From: an uncultured Saprospiraceae bacterium
Lineage (GTDB): Bacteria; Bacteroidota; Bacteroidia; Chitinophagales; Saprospiraceae
Assembly (NCBI GenBank): GCA_937864255.1
Contig: CALMIT010000201.1
Coordinates: 1-7,159, forward strand
Length of the DNA stretch: 7,159 nucleotides
Direction of reading: 5' to 3'
The notes under the pieces are model-generated. The model was not told the DNA's origin and made no database searches. It worked only from the letters and a program-made list of their open reading frames with translations. Of the stretch, positions 1-6,508 are shown piece after piece (position 1 is the first letter of the stretch; every line of letters begins with the position of its first letter). Both the position numbers and the translations under genes were made by a program.

Positions 1-989
1 ATCGGCAATTGAAGCACAGAAGTCTCCAGGGTTTTCAAATAAAACCGGAAGACGATTACCTGCAAAGCCGCAAACCTGTGCTGGTCAATAATGATTGTAA
101 AATCATCCTGGCTGCGCCGCGCAAAAGCATGTCGGATTATTTTTTTAAAAATGCCGATGCGGACGAGGTGATTTTTGTACATAAAGGCACGGGCGAGTTG
201 AAAACCATGTACGGAAGTATCGGCTTTGGCTACGGCGATTACCTCGTCATACCGCGCGGCACGACCTACCAGCTTCATTTTGAAGACGAGGACAACCGGC
301 TTTTTATCGTGGAAAGTACCGGCCCGATTACCACTCCGCGCCGGTATCGCAACGCTTTCGGGCAACACGAGGAGCATTCGCCTTTCTGCGAACGCGATTT
401 TCGCAAGCCGCAAAATCTTGAAACGTACGATCAAAAAGGCGACTTCCTTTTTTACATCAAAAAACAAGACAGGATTTATCCTTACCACTATTTAAACCAT
501 CCTTTTGATGTGGTAGGCTGGGACGGCTATTGCTATCCGTATGCTTTTTCGATTCATAATTTTGAACCCATCACCGGACGCGTGCACCTGCCGCCGCCGA
601 TTCATCAGACTTTCGATGGTAAAAATTTTGTGATCTGTTCTTTTGTGCCGCGTCTTTACGACTATCATCCGCTGGCTATTCCCGCGCCGTACAATCATAG
701 CAACATAGACAGCGACGAAGTGCTGTATTATGTTGACGGCGATTTTATGAGCCGCAAACACGTGGATAAAGGCCAAATCACCCTGCACCCCGGCGGTATT
801 CCGCACGGGCCACACATGGGTACGGTAGAAAAAAGCATCGGAGCGAAAGAAACCGGTGAATTGGCGGTCATGGTGGACACTTTCCATCCGCTGAAACTTA
901 CCGAATACGCCGTTATGATAGAGGAGCCGAATTATTATCAAAGCTGGCTGCCCGAATCTGCACATTCCAACGGCGTAAAAAAAGGATAG
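1..989 (+). CDS. hmgA: Homogentisate 1,2-dioxygenase, C-terminal part (5'-truncated by window edge)
   Basis: This iron(II) enzyme opens the ring of homogentisate to maleylacetoacetate in the cytoplasm, a central step of tyrosine and phenylalanine breakdown. The frame is open to the left edge with no stop, and the family is usually about 380-440 residues, so the start lies outside the window. The TTG at 9 is only an internal codon. Numbering from that TTG, the protein shows the family block HPFDVVGWDGYCYPY (164-178), then FEPITGR (185-191) and VPRLYDYHP (213-221). Likely metal ligands are His230 and Glu237 in NHSNIDSDE and His266 in PHGP, with His260 also expected in the active site. Recognition is from the conserved blocks; ligand assignment is by hand alignment to the human enzyme. 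No other homogentisate-pathway gene is visible in the window. It ends with TAG and converges on the receptor gene across a shared hairpin. Confidence 0.93.
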   Translation, partial: RQLKHRSLQGFQIKPEDDYLQSRKPVLVNNDCKIILAAPRKSMSDYFFKNADADEVIFVHKGTGELKTMYGSIGFGYGDYLVIPRGTTYQLHFEDEDNRLFIVESTGPITTPRRYRNAFGQHEEHSPFCERDFRKPQNLETYDQKGDFLFYIKKQDRIYPYHYLNHPFDVVGWDGYCYPYAFSIHNFEPITGRVHLPPPIHQTFDGKNFVICSFVPRLYDYHPLAIPAPYNHSNIDSDEVLYYVDGDFMSRKHVDKGQITLHPGGIPHGPHMGTVEKSIGAKETGELAVMVDTFHPLKLTEYAVMIEEPNYYQSWLPESAHSNGVKKG

Positions 990-1011
990 TTTTTAAAATG
1001 AATTTCGGTGT

Positions 1012-1047
1012 AAAAAAAGCGCGGAGCATTGCTCCGCGCTTTTTTTT
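1012..1047. terminator. Bidirectional rho-independent terminator
   Basis: A perfect GC-rich stem, AGCGCGGAGC (1018-1027) pairing with GCTCCGCGCT (1031-1040), closes a three-base ATT loop. Seven A (1012-1018) precede it and eight T (1040-1047) follow it, so both strands carry hairpin plus U-tract. It lies 22 bases after the dioxygenase stop and 26 bases beyond the stop of the minus-strand receptor gene, so it can end transcription of both convergent genes. Confidence 0.92.
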
Positions 1048-1073
1048 ACTGTTCGTATTTTTTGAATGGCAAA

Positions 1074-3512
1074 TTATTGCGAATCGCCGCCCACTCTGCC
1101 TGCTTCGTCTTCCATTCCCGTTTTTCTTTTTCTTGATTTTACGTTGTCATTGCCAAATCTGTAGCTCATGCTGAGACTGATGCGACGGCTGTCCCAATTG
1201 CCACGTCCGGTAGCTTCCAGTCCGTTAAATATCGAAATGCCCGACCAGCCCGATTCATAAAATAAATCGCTGCCGCCGAGGCGCACATTCATGCGATCGT
1301 TGAAAAATTTACGCTGCAAACCCAAATCGAGACTCCAACTGCTGTCATACAAAAATACTCCGCCCCATATACCCGGGCCGGAATAATAACCCGAAATCTC
1401 GCCTTTGAACCCGAAGGGCAGGTCTATGGTGTGCTGCATATAAATATTGTAAGAATAAGCCTGCAAATCTATTGTAGCGCCGCCACCATAATCTGCCTGA
1501 TTGTCCATAAATGAGCCGCTGAGATTGAAATAAGCGTTCCATTTTTTGGTCATCTGCACGGGTGCGCTGATATTAAAACTGATAATGGTTTGCTCGGCAA
1601 GGTTGTCCCAGGAAATAAAACTGGCGCGCGGGTCAGTTTCGTCCGGCCCTATCAGGCGCGTAATCTGGTTTGCCGTGTTGCTGTATGCCAGTTTGAAATT
1701 ATAGCGGTATTTCAGCGTGTAGCCGAGTTCGATGTTGTTGACGATTTCAGGATTTAAAAAAGGATTTCCTCTTTCGTAAGAAAGCTGGCTTAGCTGGTTG
1801 TTGAAAGGATTTAAAATGTTGTAATCGGGGCGATTGATGCGGCGTCCGTAATTCAGCGCCAGGCTGTGTTGCGGCTTGACTTGCCAGGTCAGCCCCGCGC
1901 TCGGAAACCAACTCAGGTAATTCAACAAAACCGGCGGCTCCTGCAACTCGGGCAGATAAGCCTGCAATTCACCCATAGCGTCGGTTTGCTCGGCGCGCAA
2001 TCCTGCTGAAAAATTCCATTTTTTGCCTATCGGGCGCGCGTAGTTGACGTAGCCGGCATACACATTTTCTTCGTATTCAAAACGGTTTGACGAGCGGTCG
2101 TTTCGCACCGGCGTGCCATTCAGCACGTCATAAAAAAGGAAAGTGTTGTCGGACAAAACGCGGCTGATTTTGCTGCCGACGCCCAGCTTACCGCCCCACA
2201 ACTCGTCTTCATAATCAAGTTTGAACGTGTAAATATCAATGTCTGTCGGCGTATCAAAACTATTTACCAATTCAGTCAACACCTCGTCTTCTTCCGCGTC
2301 AAAGTACTTATTTGGCTGAAACCTCAAGTTGTCATTCGAATATTTTCCATAATCCAAATCCATATTCAGACTACGATTTTTACCATTGTCAAATTTGTAA
2401 TTGAGGTTAAAAGTGTTTTGTGTTCTGCGTGAATTTTGAGTAGTGTTGGCTACCAAAATGCTGTCAATCTGAGCGGGCGAATCCTGATCGGCGATGGCAA
2501 TCCGGTTTACGGATTTGCTTTCATTTTCGGAAATCCCGCCGCCTACCAAAAATCCCAACGTATGATTTTTAGCCAGAAAAAAATCCATACCCGTCTGGTA
2601 GTTTTTGAATTGCCAGTCGTGCGAACTGTTTAAAGTTTCGTCCAGCAATAGTCCGTTTTGCAAACTTTCGAAAGCAATATCCTGAAAACCGCCCCCGTCG
2701 CCCAAACCTGCGGTAGCAAAAATATTCAGCGATTTATTTCTGTAATTTCCGCTTCCGCTCATGTTCGCACGGGTGTGGCGACCTTTGTTAATTCCGCCGT
2801 TTACAGAGCCGTTTGCCCCCAGGTTTTTATCTTTTTTGAGCCGGATGTCTATGATGCCCGCATTGCCCTCGGCTTCGTAGCGTGCGCCCGGATTGGTGAT
2901 GATGTCTATCCGGTCTATTTGCTCGGCGGGCAGATTTTGCAGGTAATTGGTCAGGTCTTGTCCGGTCAGGGGAAGGCGCTTGCCGTCCACGTAAAGAAGT
3001 ACGCCGGAGCGCCCCAGCACGCTGATGTTGTCATTGTTGTCCACGGTCACGCTTGGCGCTTTGCGCAGCAGGGTAATGGCGTCGGAGCCTACGCTGTTGA
3101 TGGTGCCTTCCACATTAAAAACAGTGCGGTCGGGTTTGATTTCTATCATGGCGCGGGAGGCTTTCACGGTAGCCTCGCTAAGCTCGACGGCCGCGGGATT
3201 GAAAGTCAAAACGCCGAGATCAAGCTGACGGTTTTCGTCCACTTGAATGCCGTTTTTTTGCAAATCAGCCATACCCACGTAGGTGGCCGACAAAAAATAA
3301 TTGCCCGCGCTCAGTCCGCGCAGATGAAAAATGCCGGTTTCGTTGCTGGTTTCTACTTTTACGAGGCTGCTGTCGGCGGCATTGTACAATGCGAGATTGG
3401 CGAAAACAACGGCTTCGCCGGCGCCGTCTTGTAATTGGCCTTTGATGCTTGCAGTTTGTGCGTGCAGGAAATTAAAGGTCAGCAGGAATAAGGTCAGGTG
3501 GAAAATTTTCAT
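1074..3512 (-). CDS. TonB-dependent-receptor-like outer membrane beta-barrel protein with regulatory-like N-domain
   Basis: This is an 812-residue outer membrane protein of the Bacteroidota type in which an Ig-like domain precedes a plug and a barrel. Residues 1-18 form a signal peptide (charged MK, hydrophobic core, cleavage likely before Gln19 in FLHA/Q). Residues about 22-104 resemble the carboxypeptidase regulatory-like domain (IKGQLQDGAGEAVVFANL, then NETGIFHLRGLSAGNY). Residues about 120-228 are the plug, with SVLGRSGVLLYVDGKRL and the block IDRIDIITNPGARYEAEGNAG. The rest has the alternating aromatic strands of a barrel (for example ALNYGRRINRPDYNILNPF). The C-terminus SYRFGN followed by a basic tail and GMEDEAGRV is typical of the outer-membrane beta-barrel family PF14905. 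ATG at 3512 is chosen because the signal peptide begins there; a TTG 42 bases upstream falls inside the promoter box. No SusD-like partner adjoins it, so it is not a classical SusC/SusD pair. The substrate cannot be told from sequence. Confidence 0.9.
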   Translation of the reverse strand: MKIFHLTLFLLTFNFLHAQTASIKGQLQDGAGEAVVFANLALYNAADSSLVKVETSNETGIFHLRGLSAGNYFLSATYVGMADLQKNGIQVDENRQLDLGVLTFNPAAVELSEATVKASRAMIEIKPDRTVFNVEGTINSVGSDAITLLRKAPSVTVDNNDNISVLGRSGVLLYVDGKRLPLTGQDLTNYLQNLPAEQIDRIDIITNPGARYEAEGNAGIIDIRLKKDKNLGANGSVNGGINKGRHTRANMSGSGNYRNKSLNIFATAGLGDGGGFQDIAFESLQNGLLLDETLNSSHDWQFKNYQTGMDFFLAKNHTLGFLVGGGISENESKSVNRIAIADQDSPAQIDSILVANTTQNSRRTQNTFNLNYKFDNGKNRSLNMDLDYGKYSNDNLRFQPNKYFDAEEDEVLTELVNSFDTPTDIDIYTFKLDYEDELWGGKLGVGSKISRVLSDNTFLFYDVLNGTPVRNDRSSNRFEYEENVYAGYVNYARPIGKKWNFSAGLRAEQTDAMGELQAYLPELQEPPVLLNYLSWFPSAGLTWQVKPQHSLALNYGRRINRPDYNILNPFNNQLSQLSYERGNPFLNPEIVNNIELGYTLKYRYNFKLAYSNTANQITRLIGPDETDPRASFISWDNLAEQTIISFNISAPVQMTKKWNAYFNLSGSFMDNQADYGGGATIDLQAYSYNIYMQHTIDLPFGFKGEISGYYSGPGIWGGVFLYDSSWSLDLGLQRKFFNDRMNVRLGGSDLFYESGWSGISIFNGLEATGRGNWDSRRISLSMSYRFGNDNVKSRKRKTGMEDEAGRVGGDSQ

Positions 3513-3551
3513 GATAATATCGGGTCTGATTTGGATGATTTCAATTTGATT

Positions 3552-3559
3552 CAAAAATA
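3552..3559 (-). promoter_or_regulatory. Bacteroidota-type -7 box (TAnnTTTG) of the receptor gene
   Basis: On the minus strand this reads TATTTTTG, a full match to the TAnnTTTG -7 element used by the primary sigma factor of Bacteroidota. It ends 39 bases before the receptor ATG at 3512, which would give a leader of roughly 30 bases. I see no convincing TTG-type -33 element at the usual distance, so the call rests on the one box and its position. Confidence 0.5.
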
Positions 3560-3648
3560 AAGTAGCCGTTTAAAGAAAGTTCATTTTTCCGGCGAAGTGG
3601 TGGGCGGTTTATACGGAATTGTGATGGATGAGTTTTAATCGGGTCATA

Positions 3649-3682
3649 TTCAAAATGAATTTATTTTCACTTTCAAAATGAA
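3649..3682. repeat. Two direct copies of an 11-bp dyad, TTCAAAATGAA, possible operator
   Basis: TTCAAAATGAA occurs identically at 3649-3659 and 3672-3682, 23 bases apart (about two helical turns). Each copy is itself an inverted repeat, TTCA-N3-TGAA. The pair lies between the divergent receptor and glycosyltransferase genes, about 50-83 bases before the preferred glycosyltransferase start. Same-face spacing and internal symmetry would suit a dimeric regulator, but the region is AT-rich and chance is possible. The rest of this intergenic stretch (3513-3731) holds only the receptor promoter box and no gene that I can support. Confidence 0.35.
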
Positions 3683-3731
3683 GCCTGTATTCCACTTTTT
3701 CCCCAATAAATCCCATTTTTGCTGCCTCAAT

Positions 3732-4508
3732 ATGGCTGAATTAAAAGATCAAGACGGGCAAAAATTGTCGGTGGTCATTATGACTTTCAATGAAGCCGCC
3801 AACATCGACCGCTGCATCGCTGCCTTGAGCGACCTTGCCGACGATTTGCTGGTGGTAGATTCCTTTTCTACCGACGATACGGTGGCGATAGCGCAGAGTC
3901 TCGGTGCGCGAATTTTACATCATCCGTTCAAGAGCTTTACAGATCAGAGGAGGTTTTGTATTGAAAATGCTCATTATGATCTGGTACTCGCTCTTGATGC
4001 CGACGAATGGCTGAGTGATGAAATTGTCATGGAGATCAGACAAATAAAGGAAAACAGGCGCCTTGATTGCTACCTGCTCAATCGGCTCAATAGCATCGGC
4101 GGACAATGGCTGTATCACGGCGGCTGGCATCCGGACTGGAAACTTCGCCTTTTCGATCGTCGCAAAGTAGTCTGCGCCGGCACTCCGCCTCACGATTCTA
4201 TTGATCCTACATCCGGCACATCAGTCGGAAAGTTGAGAGGGAAATTATTTCATGAATCGGACCAAAATATTGAATCACGTATACACACCGTCGATCGCTA
4301 TAGCACCACTGCCGCCCGACATCTTTATGAATCGGGTAAAAAAACCAATCTCATTCGTTTGTTGCTCAAGCCTTTCTTCCGCTTTCTTTCGGAGTACGTT
4401 TTCCAATTGGGTTTTTTGGACGGTTTTTATGGTTTTGTGGTGGCAAAAACTTCGGCACAGTACGTCTTTTTGCGTGAAGCAAAACTTTGGGAACTACAAA
4501 GGAAATGA
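3732..4508 (+). CDS. Glycosyltransferase family 2, lipopolysaccharide-core (WaaE/KdtX-like) type
   Basis: This 258-residue GT-A fold enzyme probably transfers a sugar from a nucleotide donor to lipopolysaccharide core or another surface glycan at the inner face of the cytoplasmic membrane. The nucleotide-binding start is KLSVVIMTFNEAANIDRC (11-28), followed by LLVVDSFSTDDT (39-50). The metal-binding acidic motif is DADE (89-92) within LVLALDADEWLS. YHGGWHPDWKLRLFDR (128-143) and the HES motif near 174 are typical of the WaaE-like subgroup. The C-terminal stretch 207-247 is rich in hydrophobic and aromatic residues and may lie on the membrane. I prefer the ATG at 3732 because the fold begins just after it; the in-frame ATG at 3678 would add 18 residues unlike the family and overlaps a dyad repeat. 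A weak box CATTTTTG (3714-3721) would leave almost no leader. truA follows after 26 bases, so the two may be cotranscribed. The exact sugar and acceptor are unknown. Confidence 0.88.
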   Translation: MAELKDQDGQKLSVVIMTFNEAANIDRCIAALSDLADDLLVVDSFSTDDTVAIAQSLGARILHHPFKSFTDQRRFCIENAHYDLVLALDADEWLSDEIVMEIRQIKENRRLDCYLLNRLNSIGGQWLYHGGWHPDWKLRLFDRRKVVCAGTPPHDSIDPTSGTSVGKLRGKLFHESDQNIESRIHTVDRYSTTAARHLYESGKKTNLIRLLLKPFFRFLSEYVFQLGFLDGFYGFVVAKTSAQYVFLREAKLWELQRK

Positions 4509-4534
4509 TTTGCTGATGTGACAATTTTTTTTGA

Positions 4535-5278
4535 ATGAGGTATTTTTTGGAACTGGCATATAATGGCGCGCCTTTCATCGGCTGGCAAAAACAGCCGGGG
4601 CAAAAAAGCGTGCAGCAATGTCTGGAAGACGCGCTTTCTACGCTTTTGCAAACGCCGACGGAGCCGACGGGCTGCGGGCGCACCGACACGGGCGTACACG
4701 CGCGGCGCTACTTTGCACACTTTGATTTTGAAGGCGAAATTCCTGAGAATTTTTTCCCACGTATTAATTTTCTTTTACCGGAAGATGTGGCGGTTTACCG
4801 GCTCATTCCTGTGGATGCGGAGGCGCACGCGCGCTACGACGCGATCAGGCGCGGCTACGAATACCAGGTGGTTTTCAGGAAAGATCCTTTTTTGACGCAG
4901 CAGGCGTATTATTTTCCTTTTTTTAAAAAAACGGATTTTGAAAAAATGCAGGAAGCCGCCCGGCTGCTGCTGAATTACCGGGAATTTGCCACTTTTTGCA
5001 AAACCAACCACGACGCCAAAACGATGGAGTGCGACCTGTTTCGCTCCGAATGGCTGCTCGATGAAGCAAACCACCGGATGACTTATTACATCAGCGCCAA
5101 TCGCTTTTTGCGCGGCATGGTGCGGCTCATCGTTGGCATGTGTATCAATGTGGGTCTGGGAAAAATAGATTTGGAAACAGTAAAAGAAGCGCTGGACAAA
5201 CAGGAAATTTTGGTACGAGCAGAAAGCGCGCCGGCACACGGACTTTTTTTGACGGAAGTCGAATATCCGTTTTTATAA
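4535..5278 (+). CDS. truA: tRNA pseudouridine(38-40) synthase TruA
   Basis: TruA isomerises uridine to pseudouridine at positions 38, 39 and 40 of the tRNA anticodon arm, without cofactor, in the cytoplasm. The 247-residue length is normal for the family. It opens with RYFLELAYNGAPFIGWQKQP (2-21), the usual TruA start. The catalytic motif GCGRTDTGVHA (46-56) carries the nucleophilic aspartate, Asp51 here (Asp60 in E. coli). Further family blocks are INFLLPEDV, HARYDAIRRGYEY and NRFLRGMVRLIVG, and it ends with FLTEVEYP. The ATG at 4535 places these motifs at normal positions. No Shine-Dalgarno is visible; a run of eight T precedes the start. It lies 26 bases after the glycosyltransferase with no hairpin between, suggesting readthrough. 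It converges on the LpxD-like gene with only 19 bases between stops and no clear terminator there. Confidence 0.96.
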   Translation: MRYFLELAYNGAPFIGWQKQPGQKSVQQCLEDALSTLLQTPTEPTGCGRTDTGVHARRYFAHFDFEGEIPENFFPRINFLLPEDVAVYRLIPVDAEAHARYDAIRRGYEYQVVFRKDPFLTQQAYYFPFFKKTDFEKMQEAARLLLNYREFATFCKTNHDAKTMECDLFRSEWLLDEANHRMTYYISANRFLRGMVRLIVGMCINVGLGKIDLETVKEALDKQEILVRAESAPAHGLFLTEVEYPFL

Positions 5279-5297
5279 ATCACACCACATCAGTACA

Positions 5298-6227
5298 TCA
5301 ACCTTTCTTTTTCAGCAACTCAGGCAACTGTCTCAGTGCCGCCAGTTCGCGGTACGAAATATTCATTTCCTGGGCGGGGTAGCCAAAGTAAGTTTTGCCG
5401 GCTTCCAGATTTTTTGACACGCCCGATTTGGCGAGTACGACCACGCCTTTGCCGATGTGAAGACTTTGCGCTATACCCACCTGTCCGTACAACACGACGT
5501 CGTCTTCGATGACCGTTTTACCGCCGACGCCCACCTGGGCGGCAAACAGGCAATTTTTTCCCACCACGGCGCCGTGTCCGATTTGAATAAGGCAGTCCAG
5601 TTTGCTTCCCTCGCCGATGATAGTATCGCCCGACACGCCTTTTGCGATAGTGCAGCCTGCGCCGATATGCACGTCGTTTTCCAGGATGGTGCACCCGCCG
5701 GAGCGCCAGCGCTCCATTTTACCCGGGTAGCGTTTGTAATAAAAAGCATTGGCGCCGATGACACAATTAGGCTCGATGACCACGTTGTCGCCGATGTAAG
5801 TGTATTCGTAAATCGTCGTATTGGCTTGTATGTGGCAGTTTTTGCCGATTTTCACATCCGGGCCGATCACCACGTTGGGTTCTATGATGGTGGTGGGATG
5901 AATTTCCGCCAGTTCGCTGATACTTGCAGTCAGCGGGCGAAAAGGGCGGTGTTCGCGCACCAGACTGTCGTAGGCTTCGAAAGGGTTGTCGCAGATCAGC
6001 AATGCTTTTCCCGGCGGGCATTCTGCCTCGGAATTGAGGATGATAATGCTCGCTTCCGATTTGATTGATTTTTGAAAATATTTGGCAACATCCGAAAAGG
6101 TGATGTCCCCTTTTTCCACTTTGTGGATTTCATTGATGCCATACGCGAGCAGCGAAGCGTCGCCTATCAGTTTAGCGTTGATTTTACGCGCGATTTCCAC
6201 AACCGGAACGGGATTAGGGAATTTCAT
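5298..6227 (-). CDS. lpxD: LpxD-like UDP-3-O-acylglucosamine N-acyltransferase (possibly the second Bacteroidota paralogue)
   Basis: LpxD adds the N-linked 3-hydroxyacyl chain from acyl-ACP to UDP-3-O-acylglucosamine in lipid A synthesis, acting as a cytoplasmic trimer. The 309-residue protein has the LpxD N-terminal domain (about 1-100, with GINEIHKVEKGDITF at 30-44), then a left-handed helix of hexapeptide repeats (about 108-275), for example VVIGPDVKIGKN. A short C-terminal tail ends LPELLKKKG. The motif LIQIGHGAVVG includes His218, matching the catalytic His239 of E. coli. Thirty-seven residues later, where E. coli has His276, this protein has Ser255 (AQSLHIG). From memory, many Bacteroidota carry both a canonical LpxD and a divergent paralogue with features like these, so this may be the paralogue. 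ATG at 6227 is chosen over an ORF start at 6281 because a promoter box lies between them and family proteins start near here. The acyltransferase family is clear; true LpxD activity is less certain. Confidence 0.85.
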   Translation of the reverse strand: MKFPNPVPVVEIARKINAKLIGDASLLAYGINEIHKVEKGDITFSDVAKYFQKSIKSEASIIILNSEAECPPGKALLICDNPFEAYDSLVREHRPFRPLTASISELAEIHPTTIIEPNVVIGPDVKIGKNCHIQANTTIYEYTYIGDNVVIEPNCVIGANAFYYKRYPGKMERWRSGGCTILENDVHIGAGCTIAKGVSGDTIIGEGSKLDCLIQIGHGAVVGKNCLFAAQVGVGGKTVIEDDVVLYGQVGIAQSLHIGKGVVVLAKSGVSKNLEAGKTYFGYPAQEMNISYRELAALRQLPELLKKKG

Positions 6228-6258
6228 AAAGAGAAATTTATAAAAATGACTTTTGTGG

Positions 6259-6266
6259 CAAAAGTA
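6259..6266 (-). promoter_or_regulatory. Bacteroidota-type -7 box (TAnnTTTG) of the LpxD-like gene
   Basis: The minus strand reads TACTTTTG, a full match to TAnnTTTG. It ends 31 bases before the ATG at 6227, predicting a leader of about 25 bases. No clear -33 element is seen at the standard distance. Because the box lies inside the longer reading frame that could start at 6281, it also supports the shorter protein. Confidence 0.5.
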
Positions 6267-6305
6267 GATGTTGGACGGCAATTAGGGTAATGAATGTCAA
6301 ATAAA

Positions 6306-6379
6306 CGATTCAAACTTTTGAAAGAAAGTGGCCGGTTCAAACATTTCCTGACCGGCCGTGTTGATGAGAATTGTTTGAA
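6306..6379. repeat. Cluster of TTCAAAC repeats and GC-rich dyad in divergent intergenic region
   Basis: TTCAAAC occurs directly at 6309-6315 and 6336-6342 and inverted (GTTTGAA) at 6373-6379. The first copy is half of a perfect dyad, TTCAAA-CT-TTTGAA (6309-6322). The second overlaps a 7-bp GC-rich inverted repeat, GGCCGGT (6330-6336) with ACCGGCC (6351-6357), loop 14 bases, with no T-tract after it, so it is not a normal terminator. A longer direct match, 12 of 14 bases, links 6306-6319 with 6333-6346. The cluster sits between the divergent LpxD-like and helicase promoters and could be an operator or a structured leader. The rest of 6228-6508 holds no gene I can support. Confidence 0.3.
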
Positions 6380-6473
6380 AGCAGACATTTTCGTCGTCTC
6401 CGCCCTCAAATGTGCCTGACAATCAATTCTGTCTCTTTTTTTAAGCAGCTATTAAATTATCAATAAAAACCTG

Positions 6474-6481
6474 CACCTTTG
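6474..6481 (+). promoter_or_regulatory. Probable -7 box of the DEAD-box helicase gene
   Basis: CACCTTTG followed by CGGCG matches TAnnTTTG at seven of eight positions and lies 27 bases before the helicase ATG, predicting a leader of about 20 bases. The -33 region (around 6450) is AT-rich but has no obvious TTG element. Weak evidence taken alone; the position is right. Confidence 0.4.
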
Positions 6482-6508
6482 CGGCGTTTTTAGAATAATC
6501 TTTCCTTA

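Noticed and set aside
9..11. TTG as the start codon of the dioxygenase
   Set aside because: The frame stays open to the window edge and the family needs about 60 more N-terminal residues, so the real start is outside the window.
492..965. A 157-codon open frame antisense to the dioxygenase
   Set aside because: It covers conserved dioxygenase sequence and encodes nothing recognisable.
2658..3434. A 258-codon open frame on the plus strand, antisense to the receptor gene
   Set aside because: It lies wholly within the clearly recognised plug and N-domain of the receptor, resembles no family I know, and its composition (many Val, Ala, His) looks like a reverse-frame shadow.
3714..3721. CATTTTTG as promoter box of the glycosyltransferase
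   Set aside because: It matches TAnnTTTG at seven of eight positions, but is only ten bases from the chosen ATG, has no -33 partner, and such a string is common in this AT-rich stretch.
3678..3731. Upstream ATG extending the glycosyltransferase by 18 residues
   Set aside because: The extension is unlike family N-termini and the ATG belongs to a dyad copy; the ATG at 3732 sits directly before the conserved fold. Not excluded without transcript data.
4427..4720. Minus-strand open frames across the glycosyltransferase-truA junction
   Set aside because: They overlap the conserved ends of two well-supported genes and have a low-complexity, Arg-rich product; shadows.
5457..6068. A 203-codon open frame on the plus strand, antisense to the LpxD-like gene
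   Set aside because: Its repeated Asp/His/Val pattern is the mirror of the hexapeptide-repeat codons on the other strand; no independent gene signal.
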